DNA of 64,000 nucleotides from Vombatus ursinus (GCF_900497805.2 NW_020954630.1:11443557-11507556), one strand, 5' to 3'; shown: positions 39,773 to 51,262, counted from the first letter of the stretch. Program-made: numbers and translations. Notes: a model not told the origin generated them from the sequence alone.

Positions 39773-40555
39773 AAGATTTTAATATAAATTATATTTGACT
39801 TCTATAGCTCTCCCTGAGTTAGAAATGTTACACAGTTCATAATCTCCTGAGAGTAAGGCTTCTTACTAGACAGCCCTAATAATTTTATCATAGCATAGGA
39901 GTTTAAGAAATATCAAAATTCATGATCACAAATTAAAATCTCTTAGACTGTCAACATGATGACTGAAAAGAAAACAGTTTTCAGGGAAGCATTTGGGTTT
40001 GAACGGCAGCATCTAAATAAACAAAGCTTGGAACCTGATATATTCTTTTGTAGTGAAGGTAATTTTCCAGCCTGTATAATAAGTGTTCTAAGTAGATAGC
40101 CAAATTAGTTTGTCTGCTTTGGCTCTTTGTTTTGTTCTATAACAAACTCGCCTGTCTCATCCTATGTCTCTTCCTACAAAAAAAATTTGCTCACAAACTT
40201 CTCTCAAGTTTACCTACCATTGAAATCCTCCCCTCTTCTTAATTCTTAATTAATTCTTAATTCTTCCCCTTGATCCTTAGATTTGGACATTCGGGGCTGA
40301 GAAGAGTGGGGGAAAGGGTTTGGAGTAGAAAACTCACTAGTCTGAGGCATATCTACTACTCAGGTAGCCCTTACAAGACTTGGGGTGCATAAATAGAAAG
40401 AGGCCCAAGAAACCCAATGTGGAGACTGTAGTAATTGCCTTCTTTTACTATCAAGTGCTATCATATTTTGTCAGGTTGTTTTAAATAGAAAATCCTGGAC
40501 TGGGTTTATGTGAAAGGAATGAAAAGTTTGCTGTGTAGTGTAATATTTAGGAAGC
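39773..40555. other. Repeat-free block
   Basis: No transposon, frame or exon recognised. The near-duplicate CTTAATTCTTAATTAATTC at 40238-40260 is a local slippage repeat. Confidence 0.45.
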
Positions 40556-40559
40556 AGCA

Positions 40560-40625
40560 GGCAAAGGGCAGAGCCATCATTTGAACCCAGGTTTTTGATT
40601 CCAAATTCAGGGCTTTTTCTGGAAC
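40560..40625 (-). mobile_element. MIR fragment, antisense
   Basis: GGGCAGAGCCATCATTTGAA, CCCAGGTTTTTGATTCC match the head side of an antisense MIR. Confidence 0.55.
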
Positions 40626-41305
40626 ACCAGATACATAATTCAATGGACTAGTGAACCAATTGATCAGCCTATTCCCTCCAGTGGTGCTTGTCACAGCTTA
40701 TCTAGACTTTCTCAACTGTGGTCCTCTTGTCTATGTCCTTAAACAAATCCTCCATCTAGGCCTTTTAACAGTTCCAGGCTCCCAGGATATGACTCAAGCA
40801 GGTTCTCCAACTGTCATATCCCTCCTATGAGGAGCCTATCTCCTTCTCCTATCATAAATTTCCTGGGTTAATTCTTTTATAACACTTTTTTACAAAGGAA
40901 ATCATTGCTGATAATATGTTTCAAGTAGCTTATACCCACTATACATATTTCCATTGCACTTTGGATCACCCACAGTTTTTATTCTTTGGTGTTCTATTAT
41001 TCATAGACATACAGTATCGCCGGAAGAAATTTTTTTAAAGCTGGGCTTTTGTGCCAGGGAGCAACTTGGGTTCATTGAAAATGCTGTGTGATTCCTTAAA
41101 TGCTACCTTTTTCTCTCTTTTTCTCCTATTTAATTCTAGGCTCAGCCAATGGTCCATCTGCACTACCTATTCAAGATATACATCCTAATGGACTGACTTA
41201 ATGGGCTATTCATAAAGCTATTTGGCTTACTGTGAAAATAAACATTCTTTATGTGTTTGCTGTTATGCAGTTTGGCTAACCTCTTTTGAGTGGCCACAGA
41301 TCTTG
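40626..41305. other. Unclassified DNA
   Basis: No transposon or exon recognised. Confidence 0.4.
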
Positions 41306-41309
41306 TTGA

Positions 41310-41377
41310 GGGGGTCCTATCGTTTTCTGGGTCCCTGGCACATAGCAAACACTTAATAAATGATTGCTTGGGTTGTT
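41310..41377 (+). mobile_element. L2 terminal fragment
   Basis: GGTCCCTGGCACATAGCAAA and CACTTAATAAATGATTGC. Confidence 0.65.
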
Positions 41378-41392
41378 GAGTAATCACTACTA

Positions 41393-41502
41393 TGTTGCTG
41401 TTGTCGTTCAGTTGTTTCAGTCCTGTCTGACTCTTTGTGTCCCCATTTGGGGTTTTCTTGGCAAAGATACTAGAGAGGTTTGCTATTTCCTTCTCCGGCA
41501 CA
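41393..41502 (-). mobile_element. SINE with RTE tail, antisense, outer copy left part
   Basis: GTTGTCGTTCAGTTGTTTCAG, CCATTTGGGGTTTTCTTGG and TTTGCTATTTCCTTCTCC form the RTE-derived tail. The body continues at 41765. Confidence 0.85.
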
Positions 41503-41764
41503 TTTTTTTGTTGTTGCTCTTCTGTAATTTCAGTTGTGTCCTACTCTTCATGACCCCATTTGGGGTTTTCTTGGCAAACATACAGGAGTGGTTTGCGATT
41601 TCCTTCTCCAGCTCTTTTTTCAAATGAGGAAGTAAGGCAAACAGAGTTAAGTCACTTGCCAAGGGTCATACAGCTAGTAAGTGTCTGAGACCAGATTTAA
41701 ATTAAGGAAGATGAGTCTTCCTGACTCCAGGCCCAGAACTCTATTTACTGCACCAACCTAGCTG
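41503..41764 (-). mobile_element. SINE with RTE tail, antisense, inner copy
   Basis: A complete second copy of the same family: TTGTTGTTGCTCTTCTG, GACCCCATTTGGGGTTTTC, TTTGCGATTTCCTTCTCC, AGTTAAGTCACTTGCC, GTCATACAGCTAGTAAG, GAGTCTTCCTGACTCC, ending CACCAACCTAGCTG. It splits the outer copy. Borders TCCGGC / TCCAGC may be its short target duplication. Confidence 0.88.
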
Positions 41765-41827
41765 GTCCAGCTCATTTTGCAGATGAGGCAACTGAGGCAA
41801 ACAAGGTTAAATGACTTGCCTAGCTGT
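41765..41827 (-). mobile_element. SINE with RTE tail, antisense, outer copy right part
   Basis: CAGCTCATTTTGCAGATGAG, GCAAACAAGGTTAAATGAC and TTGCCTAGCTGTCCC resume the outer SINE, which is head-truncated or partly deleted. Confidence 0.8.
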
Positions 41828-41869
41828 CCCAAATCACTACTATATCAGTCACAAATATAGAAGGTGAAA

Positions 41870-42063
41870 TTGTAGTGAAAAGAAAACTGGCTTTGATGTC
41901 AACTGACCTAAGTTCAAAATCTTGTTCTGTGATTTGCTACCTGAGTGACCTTCAACAAGTCACTTAACCTCTGTAGGTCTCAGTATCCTCCCAGGTAAAA
42001 TGAGGGGATTGAAATTGATAACCTCTTAGTCCCTTTCTCAGCTCTGGATATATGATCCTATGA
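41870..42063 (+). mobile_element. MIR-like SINE
   Basis: TTGTAGTGAAAAGAAAACTGG, AAGTTCAAAATCTTGTTC, GTCACTTAACCTCTGTAGG, CTTTCTCAGCTCTGG and ATGATCCTATGAC. Confidence 0.8.
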
Positions 42064-43470
42064 CTTAAAATCAGAATATTTTCTATGAGACCTCTGACGA
42101 GCCTGAATGTCCCCATTTTATGCTTTGCTCAATACTGATAATTAGAGAATTGTTGGAATTGTCTCCTTGGTTGCTTTCATCAAAAGAATCTTTTACGAAT
42201 TTTAACTGTGTGGTAAATACCTTGTTGGAGAGCCTTTTTGGATTCTTTTTCTGTACTGAATCAAATTCTTTAAAAAAAATTAATAACAAACAATGGCCAC
42301 AGAAGATCACATATTTTTGGTTCTCTTTAGTTGTCAATGCTGTGACTGTGAAGCTAAAATTCTGTAGAGCAATGCTTGCAAAAATGATCTGTCTTCTCTT
42401 TATACTTCCATTGAGGATACCCTAGATATATGTATGGATTTATTTCAAAAATATTTTTACAAAGATGAGAAAGTAGGTGTGTAGGTTGGCACATATTAAA
42501 TAAAGTCCATGATTTTTTTCCTCATCATTTAGTACCCTTTCCTCTTTTATACTTTTACTGTCATACCTATTCAGAGCTAAAAATGATATTCCTCATGGGG
42601 GCCTAAAGCAGATTTCTGGAGATGATTCTTTTTTATTAAAATAAAAAAATTCTTTTTTATTAAACAAAGTTGAATAACCAGCAGCTTAAATAGGAAAACA
42701 AAGCATCACTTAATTAAGTCTCTGCTAAAAAAAATCAGACTTTCTCTATCAATGAGAAATTGGCTCAGTTCCTGTAGTGTCTGATGATTAAGTAGGTCAG
42801 GAACCACATAAAACCACCCCCAAGCTTTAACACTTGCTTCTGCTATCTCATTTCTCTAATCATTATGCATGGCTCATGAGCTATTTCAGCCTGACTTAAA
42901 AGCTTCGCTGTTAGAATCCTGAGCTTGCATTAGTTTTTGCAAGATATAAAACAGAGACCAAGTAGCAAGGGTGTTGATGACTAAAGTGGGAAGTGGTAGA
43001 TGGCACACCCTCAGAAGTTATAAAAATCTGTTTTTATGCATTTACCTTTATTGACAGTCACCTATACAATTGGACAAAAACAATTAAAACTAATTCTATT
43101 ATGTAACATTTAAGGTTGTACATGACAAGTTCAGACTGTTTATAGATTAAGAGAACAGAAAAGGAAATTTCACATGACACCTGAGAATTGATGAATGGAT
43201 GGGGTACATTTACTCTAGAGAATAGAAATCTTAGAGGAGACGTGAGAGCTGGCTGCCATTTAGAAATGGAATTAATTTGTTGTGCTTGGTCCTAGAGGGC
43301 AGAAGTAGAAGCAATGGGTGAGAGTTATAGAGAAGCATATTTAGGTTTGATATATAGAAATAAATCTTAATAATTAGAGCTAGCAAAGAAAAAAGACTAG
43401 GATACCTTCTACCCTTAGTGTTACTGAGCCTGTTAGAATAGGGGAAACTTTGGGAGACACATTCTCTCTG
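42064..43470. other. Repeat-free block, candidate conserved non-coding DNA
   Basis: The overlapping 84-codon (minus) and 101-codon (plus) frames near 42083-42425 show no motif. The interval 42860-43200 (TTTTTATGCATTTACC, TTGACAGTCACCTATAC, AATTAAAACTAATTC) is free of repeats. An imperfect duplicate TTCTTTTTTATTAAA occurs twice at 42627-42665. Confidence 0.4.
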
Positions 43471-43472
43471 TC

Positions 43473-43473
<1 letters not shown>

Positions 43474-43522
<49 letters not shown>
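43474..43522. repeat. (GT)n microsatellite
   Basis: A pure dinucleotide array of about 24 units. The His/Thr-rich minus frame is an artefact. Confidence 0.98.
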
Positions 43523-43526
<4 letters not shown>

Positions 43527-44049
43527 CCTGAGCAGATTTGGAGTAGCTGCAGGCTAGATAAGTCACATGTATCAATATATCAATGGTATTGATAAGTTAT
43601 TATTAAGACATTATATTTTCAAGTATATTATCAATATATCAGTAAGTATATTGATGTATGACATGTATTCCAAATCTACTAGGGACCAATGCATTTGGGA
43701 ACTTATAGGCATTGAGCATGACACCGACTGGAAAGCTGAACTCCAAAATATGAAGACACAATTATGCTTGGGAGGGAGACATCCACATGGATTCTAGGGT
43801 TATTATTAGATCAATGATGAGTATGTTAATCAGCATATGAATTACCAGAGTGACCTATTAGAATAATACAGATATGTATTTTTATTGAAATGACTCCTAG
43901 ATAATGAAAATAGAATCCTTAACAATAATTGAAAAAAAAATCAGACACAATTTTGTGTCTTCACAGAGGGTTGTCACAGATCAATAGCTATTCTAGGTCC
44001 AATGTGCACAACTTCCTACAAAGACTTTCTAACTCCAGGTCAAGAAAGA
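43523..44049. other. AT-rich unique DNA with partial dyads
   Basis: 43570-43665 contains ATCAATATATCAATGG and several ATATTGAT/ATCAATAT words in both orientations, giving local self-complementarity. A 76-codon plus frame (43567-43797) shows no motif. Confidence 0.45.
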
Positions 44050-44099
44050 GAAAAAGTACCATAGATTTAAACTAAAGGTACCTTAGAGAGCATCTGATT
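44050..44099 (-). mobile_element. MIR, antisense, left part
   Basis: TACCATAGATTTAAACTAAAGG and CCTTAGAGAGCATCTGATT start an antisense MIR that resumes after the hAT element. Confidence 0.65.
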
Positions 44100-44279
44100 C
44101 AGGGTTTCTTATCCTTTTCGGTATCATGAACCCTTTTTGGCAATCTGGTGAAATCTATGGACCCTTTTTCAGGATGATGTTTTTAAAAGTATAAAATAAA
44201 ATACATAGAATTAAGAGGAAACTGATTATGTTGAAATAGTTTTTGACACATTTTTAAAGAAATAAGTTCAGAACCCCTG
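44100..44279. mobile_element. hAT-like MITE ('aacccctg' family), copy 1
   Basis: It starts CAGGGTTTCTTATCC and ends GTTCAGAACCCCTG, inverted ends. Inside are GAACCCTTTTTGGCAATCTG, TTTTTAAAAGTATAAAATAAA and ATACATAGAATTAAGAGG. The same body is at 58823-59044. It splits a MIR. No clean target duplication. Confidence 0.8.
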
Positions 44280-44402
44280 CTTTAGTCTAAATACTTTATT
44301 TTCAAGATGAGGCACTAAAGCCAAGAAAGTGACTTGTGACTTGGCCAGGTCACACACAAGAAGCAGATATAGGATTTGAAGTTAGGTCCTCCGATTCTCA
44401 AA
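44280..44402 (-). mobile_element. MIR, antisense, right part
   Basis: TACTTTATTTTCAAGATGAGG, GGCCAGGTCACACACAAG and GAAGTTAGGTCCTCCG complete the MIR begun at 44050. Confidence 0.68.
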
Positions 44403-45055
44403 CCAGTAATCTTTCCATTGTCCCTTTCTGGTCACTTCTCTGACTACTTGAAGAAAAGTTTTCATTGATGCTTCAGAAGAAATTGAGGGGTTGCTACGCT
44501 CCCTACTGTTCCACTTTGCAAAGAGGAAAGAGCAGGGCAGAGAGTCAACCTGGGCTGCTGTGTTCCCTCATGGCCAACTGGAAGGGGGAGGTAGGGAGCT
44601 GGAGAACAAAAAACCATCAAAGAAAAGAGCCAGATTTATGCGAATCCTTGCTCGTAGACAAAGATCTTCTTATTAGGACCCAAGATCATTTTTTAGCCTC
44701 TGCCGGAAAGGTGAGGCTATACTTTATTTGCCTTCTAAACTGTGCCAGGGAGAAGACAGTTATAAACCAAAGATGTATGACTCCATTAGTGGATAGAACA
44801 CGTTCCCTCTTTAATCTAGTCCACATGAATCACTGGAGACCACAGTTTTGAATTAAGAGCTACACGACCTATTTATGTTAGTGTCTCCTCAATCACATGA
44901 CCCATTGGTGACCATCTGTACTGGCTGCAGCTAAGTGAGAGAGGGTAGGTATAACTTCTCTTAATTCAACAACCAAGTATCAGTTATTAACTATGATACT
45001 GTAAGCATGGGAGGAGTCAAGGTAACTTTGTAACATTGAAGGATACTGTAGTGGG
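44403..45055. other. Unique DNA with a 128-codon frame
   Basis: The plus frame 44465-44851 (starts MMLQKKLRGCYAPYC) is basic and Cys-containing, but matches no domain that I know and lacks an obvious start context or splice signals. A 61-codon frame overlaps it. Probably chance. Confidence 0.4.
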
Positions 45056-45057
45056 TT

Positions 45058-45180
45058 TCCTTTCATTGGAGGTCTTTAAGTAAAGGCAGGGTGACCTTTT
45101 GTTGAGGATATTGTAGAAGAGATTCTGATTTAGGTATTGTTTGGATAAGGTGACCTCAGGTGGCTTTTCTAACTCTTAGA
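45058..45180 (+). mobile_element. CR1/L3-type LINE 3' end
   Basis: CATTGGAGGTCTTTAAGTAAA, GGCAGGGTGACCTTTTGTTG, GGATATTGTAGAAGAGATTC and GGATAAGGTGACCTCAGG match the CR1-clade 3' end (CTGGAGGTCTTCAAGCA..., GGATGTTGTAGAGGGGATTC, TAGATGACCTCTGAGG). Confidence 0.75.
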
Positions 45181-45182
45181 TT

Positions 45183-45272
45183 TTGTTATTGTTGTAAGGA
45201 TCAAATAAAATAATATTCGTAAATCCTTTTGCAAATCTTAAAGCACTATCTAAATGCTAGCTATTATATTAA
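45183..45272 (+). mobile_element. SINE tail fragment
   Basis: TTGTTGTAAGGATCAAATAAA, TGCAAATCTTAAAGCACTAT and AAATGCTAGCTATTATATT. Confidence 0.65.
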
Positions 45273-45399
45273 AAATGTAGCCATCACTTGATACATGAAC
45301 ATATCTCCCCATATTAAAATAAACTAAACAAAAAAGTTATAAAATACATATTATGGTGTTTTCTGCTTTATAGAGTATTGGCATTTTCCAGATAATGAA

Positions 45400-45985
45400 A
45401 TCTATTGATTTCACTGTTTCATATGGTTGTTAATAGTTTGCAGTTCTTCTTTTGAGCCCTGTTTGTTCATATCCTGTGATTACTTCCCATTAGAGAATGA
45501 CTTTTGGCCTTTCGTATTTGTATTAGTACTCTCTCTCTCTCTCTCTCACCATTCCTTAATTAGAAATATTTGATACAAAGGTTCCCCCTCCATTGACTGT
45601 TTCCCATACTAACCTAGTTATATTGATTTTGTGAAGCAGCTTCTCAATTTCATACCATCGCAATTATGCCTTTTATCTTTTGTGATTGATTCTTTTCCTG
45701 GCTTAGTTAAGAATTCCCTCCCCCCAACCAAAATTATGAAAAGTACCTTATCTTGTTTTCCTCTAATTTGTTTATTATGTGATTTTTAACATTCAGGTCA
45801 CTACCTATTTTGAGTTTATCATGGCATATAGCATAAGAAGTTGATCTAAATCTAATTTCTTCCAAGCTGCTTCCTATTTTTTCCAATAATTTTTAACTAC
45901 CAGTGAGTTCTTCCCCATGTAATTTATGTTCTTGGATTTACTGTATGTTGAATTGTAAAATTCCCTGCCTTTTTTGACAAAGGGT
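45400..45985 (-). mobile_element. L1-like LINE fragment, antisense
   Basis: GATCTAAATCTAATTTCTTCC, AAGCTGCTTCCTATTTTTTCC, AGTGAGTTCTTCCCCATG and CATTCAGGTCACTACC recall the antisense L1 non-coding region (GTCTAATTTCTTCCAAGCTG... in marsupial L1s). A (CT)n run lies inside at 45530-45548. No protein motif, so the call rests on DNA wording only. Confidence 0.5.
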
Positions 45986-46041
45986 AATGTTTTCTTGTAA
46001 ATCCAGGGTTATTATGAATAACAACTAGACAGTTATGTCAT

Positions 46042-46225
46042 AGGAGCACAGAGCAGGATGGGACATTAGAGTTTATATAGTTCAACTTCCTTACTTTACA
46101 TATAAGGAAACTGAGGTCTGGAATGATGAAGTGACTTGTCGAAGAGTATAAAGTGGCAATATGGGCATTTAAACCCATGTCCCCTGACTCCAAATCTGGT
46201 GTTCTTTCCACTGTACCATGATGTT
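46042..46225 (-). mobile_element. MIR-class SINE, antisense, full
   Basis: GAGCAGGATGGGACATTAGAG, ATATAAGGAAACTGAGGTC, AAACCCATGTCCCCTGACTC and TTCTTTCCACTGTACCATG. Confidence 0.85.
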
Positions 46226-46913
46226 ACTAAGAAGCTCTTGAGGTTTAGAGGGTAGGTTGGGCCTAAACTAAATGGCCCCAGACTGCTGTTCTTGTGTTTA
46301 GAGTTATACTTTTTGTTTTTAATCTCCTTTCTCACTATTAGACTGTCAGACATCATTTGTTGCAGAATGAGAAATGTGTGTTGTTTCTTTCTCATGTATC
46401 CTTTTAACTTGTTTCTTCTGATCTGATGGGAAAAAGCTACTGTAGGTTTAAAATTACATGTAAAATAGAGAAATTAGATTCTAAGCGAGAGCATGAAGTC
46501 CATTAGACTGTGTGACATCTATTTTGTGATCTCTCAGAGGTCTTTTGTTGTTGTTGTTGCTGTTGTTTTGCTTTCTACTCTATTTGTGCTGTGCTCCAGA
46601 GAACTCAGGTTGTTAGGAGTCTGAGCTCTGAACAAATGTCATGAAAGAAAGGATTAATTTTGATTTATTAAAGCAGATTTTAACCACTAATTAATTTTCA
46701 GTGTATTTTGGTATAGACTTTTATTGAAACACACTGGGACTAGTGAATCTGAATGAGCATAAAACCTGAAATGTGGGATATTTTTAAAAAAAATACAGTT
46801 TTATTATTTTCAAATACATGTACTAAATTAAAGTAGGTTGACAAAGTATTGCCTAGGAATCCCTAGAATATTAAAAATATGGTTTGCAATTAGCATATTA
46901 ATATAATCAAGGT
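46226..46913. other. Repeat-poor DNA with a (TTG)n patch
   Basis: A short TTGTTGTTGTTGCTGTTG array lies at 46541-46570. Otherwise unrecognised. The interval 46640-46770 is repeat-free with mixed composition. Confidence 0.45.
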
Positions 46914-47140
46914 CTATAGTGTGGCAGAGTTTAAAGAACTCTTAATATGGAGTCAAAAGATCTTGGTATGAATCCTACTACCTATGTCGTACATGTCCTA
47001 CTTGGTATGAAACACTACCACAGGGTAGTGTTGAGGGAGGAATTTAACCATTCTGGTTGTCATTTTCTTTACTTGTGAAAATGAGGGAATTAAACTAGAT
47101 TATCTATAAAATGCCTTCTAATTTTAAGTCCCATGTTTCA
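46914..47140 (+). mobile_element. MIR-like SINE, with an internal extra segment
   Basis: TCTATAGTGTGGCAGAGTTT, GTATGAATCCTACTACCTATG, then about 45 extra bases in which TACTTGGTATGAAACACTACC partly repeats GGTATGAATCCTACTACC. It then continues TTTAACCATTCTGG, ACTTGTGAAAATGAGGG and AAACTAGATTATC. Confidence 0.68.
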
Positions 47141-48740
47141 GTGTGCCTAAAAAGTCTTTCCTATTAACCATTTAAATACCTAATTTCCATATTTAGTAAT
47201 AACAAATGTGTTTATCAAATCCCTTTTTAAAACTGCAAAGCTCAGTCTGATTGATGAAAAATCTAAATCACTGAAAATTTAAATCATATTAGTGAGCTTT
47301 TTAGCAACTAATAGAAATAATTTGTTCATCAGTGCAGTCATGAGTTCCTCAGATTAAAAGATGTGAATGTATACATATATATTACATATTATATACACGC
47401 ATACATACATGTATATACACATATATACATGCATCTAATAGAGTAAGCAGACTTTTCATATTAAAAGCATACTTTCCTTTATGTTAAATTATTTTGAGGG
47501 AGTCAGTTCTATACAGTAAATGTATCACTTCAATAGTTATATACTGTATTTCCCCTTCTCTTCTCATGGGTCTCTTTCCCATCTGTGGTTTTCTTCTATC
47601 CTGAAGGGTTTTCATTATGGATCAGAGGCAGAGAGGACTGAGAAGGAAATAAAGAAAAACCAGAACTTGGGAGAAATTAACCTATCTGGAAGTATCTCCT
47701 GACAATTACTTAAAGAAGATGACAAAGTGAATTACCGTAATACAAGAGCAGGGTACAAAGTTTCATCTGAAAAGCCCAAATCATGTATTTTGAACTTTTG
47801 GAGGTAAACCCTTTCCAAGAGGCCAGCTTCCTTAGGCTGGCAGCATTTCATCATCAATTAGAAGCATTTTTCAATTGTGAAATTTTCAAACAATGAGCAA
47901 ATGAGTCATAAAGCATTAACAAAACAGATGGAATGTTCCTGAAGTTAGATAGTTGAATTAAGTGGGCCAGGAGTTTTATACTATATAAAAACTGTATGAG
48001 TAATTCCATCAAGTTTTCAGTTTTTGCCTTGGCTACTCTCTGAAGACAAATCCAGAAAGTTTTTACTCATTTTTGATGATGCTATGATTTTTAGTTTCTT
48101 TTTTTGGTCCGATCTGAATTATTAAAGTATCATTCCATTACGTTAGCATTCTGCAAAAGAGCATCTATTGTTCCATTTACTGGCAATTGCAATAGTGACC
48201 AGAGATATAACTATGAATTTTTGTGCCCCAAGCAAATATCAAAAATTGTGACTCAGGAAAAAGTCAGAAAGCAACCTATCCTCAGTTGAGTGGCACAGTG
48301 GAGGGACAAATAAGGGCAGGAGAGGAGCTTATTCCAGCCTACCATTAGGTAGTTCCCCATTCTAACTAATTATTCTTGTTAATTAGGCACTAAGTTCTTT
48401 TATTTCTACCTGCTGAAGGATAGTCAATACTGTTAATACATCCTAAACATGATGCCATCTTAATTCAGCATGCTTGTTGCCTCACCCTAACTATAATTCT
48501 GATAGTTATTACATATTGTTTGATCTGAAAACTGTAAAACATCAGCCCAGGGTATATGCTGGAGCCCAGAGCAATGCTGCCTTCCAGTGAGTGAAAGATG
48601 ATAAGAAGTAGTTCAAATGCTGCCTGCTCTAAAGTGATTCTGCCTGTGATTGTTTTTTTGGAAGCAACAAATTGTGCTTCTCCCCACACATTTCCTACCT
48701 AGCTTCCCTTATCTTCTGTCTTAGGGATTTCTGGCTTCAG
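47141..48740. other. Longest repeat-poor stretch, left part
   Basis: About 1.6 kb holds only a TATACATA/ACATATAT microsatellite (47365-47428) and no recognisable transposon. Frames of 60-74 codons have no motif. 47790-48070 is well-mixed unique sequence. Confidence 0.45.
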
Positions 48741-49510
48741 TCTTTAGGCTATTTTGCCAGCTATTTTTGGAATCCCTAGAACAGGGTTTTGTTCTTGGAT
48801 TACAATGTCCCCATTTCTTGGGATATGCCAATTGTTTTACCTGTTAATGATTGGCATATATGAGGTGCAGAACATTACCTTTATGATGCCTATCACATAT
48901 AAAAATGTCATGGCTGTATGTGTTCCTATTGGTGTTACATTGCTTTGTGTTGTTACTTCTGTTAGATAGAAATGGATTGCTTATTGATCATTCCTCACAT
49001 TCTTACCTTTGTGGCTCACATTATGCATTTATGAGACAAGAGATTAGGAATGGGTGGCTAGGTGTATATAATATAATCAGTAGCCATGAAATAGAGGAAA
49101 ACTGATCAGCTAAAACAGAAATTTAATTTAGAATTATTGTCTCATTAGCCTGGTGCTCTAAATAGATTTTTTAAAAAACTTACTAAGGTTTAAATAGTTC
49201 AGCAGTCATTGGTTTTAAAAACTGAATTTGAAATTTTTTTTTGAAATTGAAAAAACATTTGAAATTTTGAAAAAAAACATTATTAGCCCACAGAACTAGA
49301 ACATCTGTTGCTACTTTTTTAAGTAGAGGATTCAGTCCTCCTATTGGTCACTTAGCTTTGTACTTCCCATAGCCAAACTGTTCAATTTCATGCTAGCCAA
49401 ATGATGTTCAAATGTGTGCCCTGGAGTGCTCATAGACACATCATAGCTAGCAACTCAAGGTAAGGAGTACAATTTCTGGCTTTAGAACAAAGTCTATCTA
49501 GTGCACTTAC
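48741..49510. other. Repeat-poor stretch, right part
   Basis: Two overlapping plus frames (48754-48969, 71 codons; 48905-49105, 66 codons) encode hydrophobic peptides. I see no firm domain in either. Near 49230-49280, A/T runs (GAAATTTTTTTTTGAAATTG, GAAATTTTGAAAAAAAAC) form a local imperfect repeat. Confidence 0.4.
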
Positions 49511-49511
49511 A

Positions 49512-49665
49512 CAGATATGGTATAATGGACAGATAGCTGGACTTGGAGACAAGAGAGAGTTATTGTTTTGCCATGGGCAAGTCTCCTAATTTCTCTGAGC
49601 TTTGGTTCCCTAATTTCATAGAATGGGGCTAATAATACCTGTAATAACGACCTCACAGAATGGTG
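49512..49665 (+). mobile_element. MIR-like SINE
   Basis: ACAGATATGGTATAATGGAC, GCCATGGGCAAGTCTCC, TAATTTCTCTGAGCTTTGG and GGCTAATAATACCTGTAATA. Confidence 0.78.
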
Positions 49666-50390
49666 TAGGCAGTGGAGCATGTGCAGTCCTTTTCTGATCT
49701 GGAGTGGAGCCAGTATTACTTACCACTGAGTATGGAGGCTCTAGCCTTTGTTTCATTAAGGGACAGGATTTTTGAGGTAGTGTGTTCTTTGCTCTGCCTC
49801 ACTCAACCATCTGAGGAAATAGCACTTCAGCTCTCTGCTACCACAGAATAATCTAATACTCTGGTATATGGATTTTCTTTTCCCATTTATCCTCTGTCAT
49901 TTATCTCATCTAGCTCAGGCCTATCTTTTCCCAGTCTCTGTCATTCTCTATCCTTCAGTTCCTTTGTGCACTCTAGAACTCATGTAATTTTGCTGACAAA
50001 TTCACCTTTATCCTAGATCTCTTCGTCTCATGCTCTTTCTTGCTCTATGCAAAGTTGATTCTCTTAAGACAATGTTGCATCCTTGTCACTCACTTCAGAA
50101 CAGAGTTCTTCACCAAACAAGTCCAGCCAGGAGCAAGTTGTCATATTGCTTGATCCTTACTGCCACTTCCATATCCTTCCTTTGCCATCATTATTTAGGA
50201 ACTTTTCCTTTGAGGTTTGCTCTTTCTATCTAATTACCTGAGTATAGATTATTATTGTTGTAATATGGAAGTATCCAGCAGGCAGTTGGCAGTGCAAGAC
50301 GAAAGTTCAGGAGAAAGAGTAGGATTTGATTTATTAGTAAGTATTGCCAACTACCTGCCTCCATCCAGGTGGAGCTGATGGCCATTTCTA
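49666..50390. other. Unclassified DNA, pyrimidine-rich on the right
   Basis: 49880-50260 is C/T-rich like L2 coding DNA (CTCTGTCATTCTCTATCC, CTTCCATATCCTTCC), but no L2 block can be placed with confidence. It may be a decayed upstream part of the L2 starting near 50391. Confidence 0.35.
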
Positions 50391-51150
50391 CCTAAATGTC
50401 TTGGACCATTTTCAACTCAGCATGTACTAAATGAAGCTGATCATTTCCCTTTCTTCAATGTCCCTGTTTCTGTTGAGGATGTCACCATTCTCCATAATTT
50501 TGACTCCTTCTTTTCCTCACTGTTCTCCACCATATCTAATCAGTTGCAAAGTCTTATCTAATCTATCTTCACAATGCTTTTCAAAGCTGTTTCCTTTCTT
50601 TTACTTAGAGGACAACCAATATAATTCAGGCCTTCATCACCGCTTCCCTGGACAATTATAATGGGCTCCTGGTTGCTTTCCCTGCTTCCAGACTTCACTC
50701 TCCAATCCATCCTTCATATAGCTGCCAGTCCTAAGACATAGATTTGACCATGCCATTTCCTAGCTAAAAATCTCTAGTGTCTCCCTGTTACCTCTAGGAA
50801 AAAATATAAATACCCCATCCTGTCCTTCAAAGCCTTTAATAACCTGGCTTCAACATACATTTCCAGACTTATCTCATATTACTCCCCTACATGTACTCTA
50901 CCAATTTCAAACAAACTAAATTACTAATTTTTCTTGATCCTCAGCATATCATCATCTCTGTGAAATGCAAGGCCATTTTCCATACTTGAAATGCACTCCC
51001 TTCTCACTTTCTCCATTTTGCAGAATACTTTTCTTGTTAACGCTCTCTCTCTCTCCTCTCAAATTTCCATGTATTTATTTTTCTGTGCATGTACTGTAAC
51101 CCACGGTAAGATGTAAGTTCTTTGAGAACAGGGAAGGTTTTATTTTTTTC
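50391..51150 (+). mobile_element. L2 LINE, 3' coding region and run-in
   Basis: GGCCTTCATCACCGCTTCCC, TGGACAATTATAATGGGCTC, CTGGTTGCTTTCCCTGC (the LDYCNGLLVAFP block, here LDNYNGLLVAFP), GACCATGCCATTTCC and TCCTTCAAAGCCTTTAATAA in the order of the L2 ORF2 C-terminus and 3' end. Confidence 0.85.
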
Positions 51151-51177
51151 TTGCCTTTTAAAATTGAATTGATTGAA

Positions 51178-51262
51178 TTGTAGAGAGCATTAAATGAAAT
51201 AATGTATATGAAGCATTTTGTAAACTTTGAAGTCCTATGCGAATATAAACTATTATCTGTAA
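51178..51262 (+). mobile_element. SINE tail fragment inside L2
   Basis: GCATTAAATGAAATAATGTA, AAGCATTTTGTAAACTTTG and ATATAAACTATTATCTG. Confidence 0.6.

Noticed and set aside
44465-44851. 128-codon basic, cysteine-containing frame
   Set aside because: No family resemblance and an overlapping alternative frame. No evidence of transcription or splicing.
48754-49105. Hydrophobic frames with a vague look of an old retroviral envelope
   Set aside because: The resemblance is a few scattered residues. No long terminal repeats, no gag or pol neighbours and no firm motif, so no viral fossil is called.
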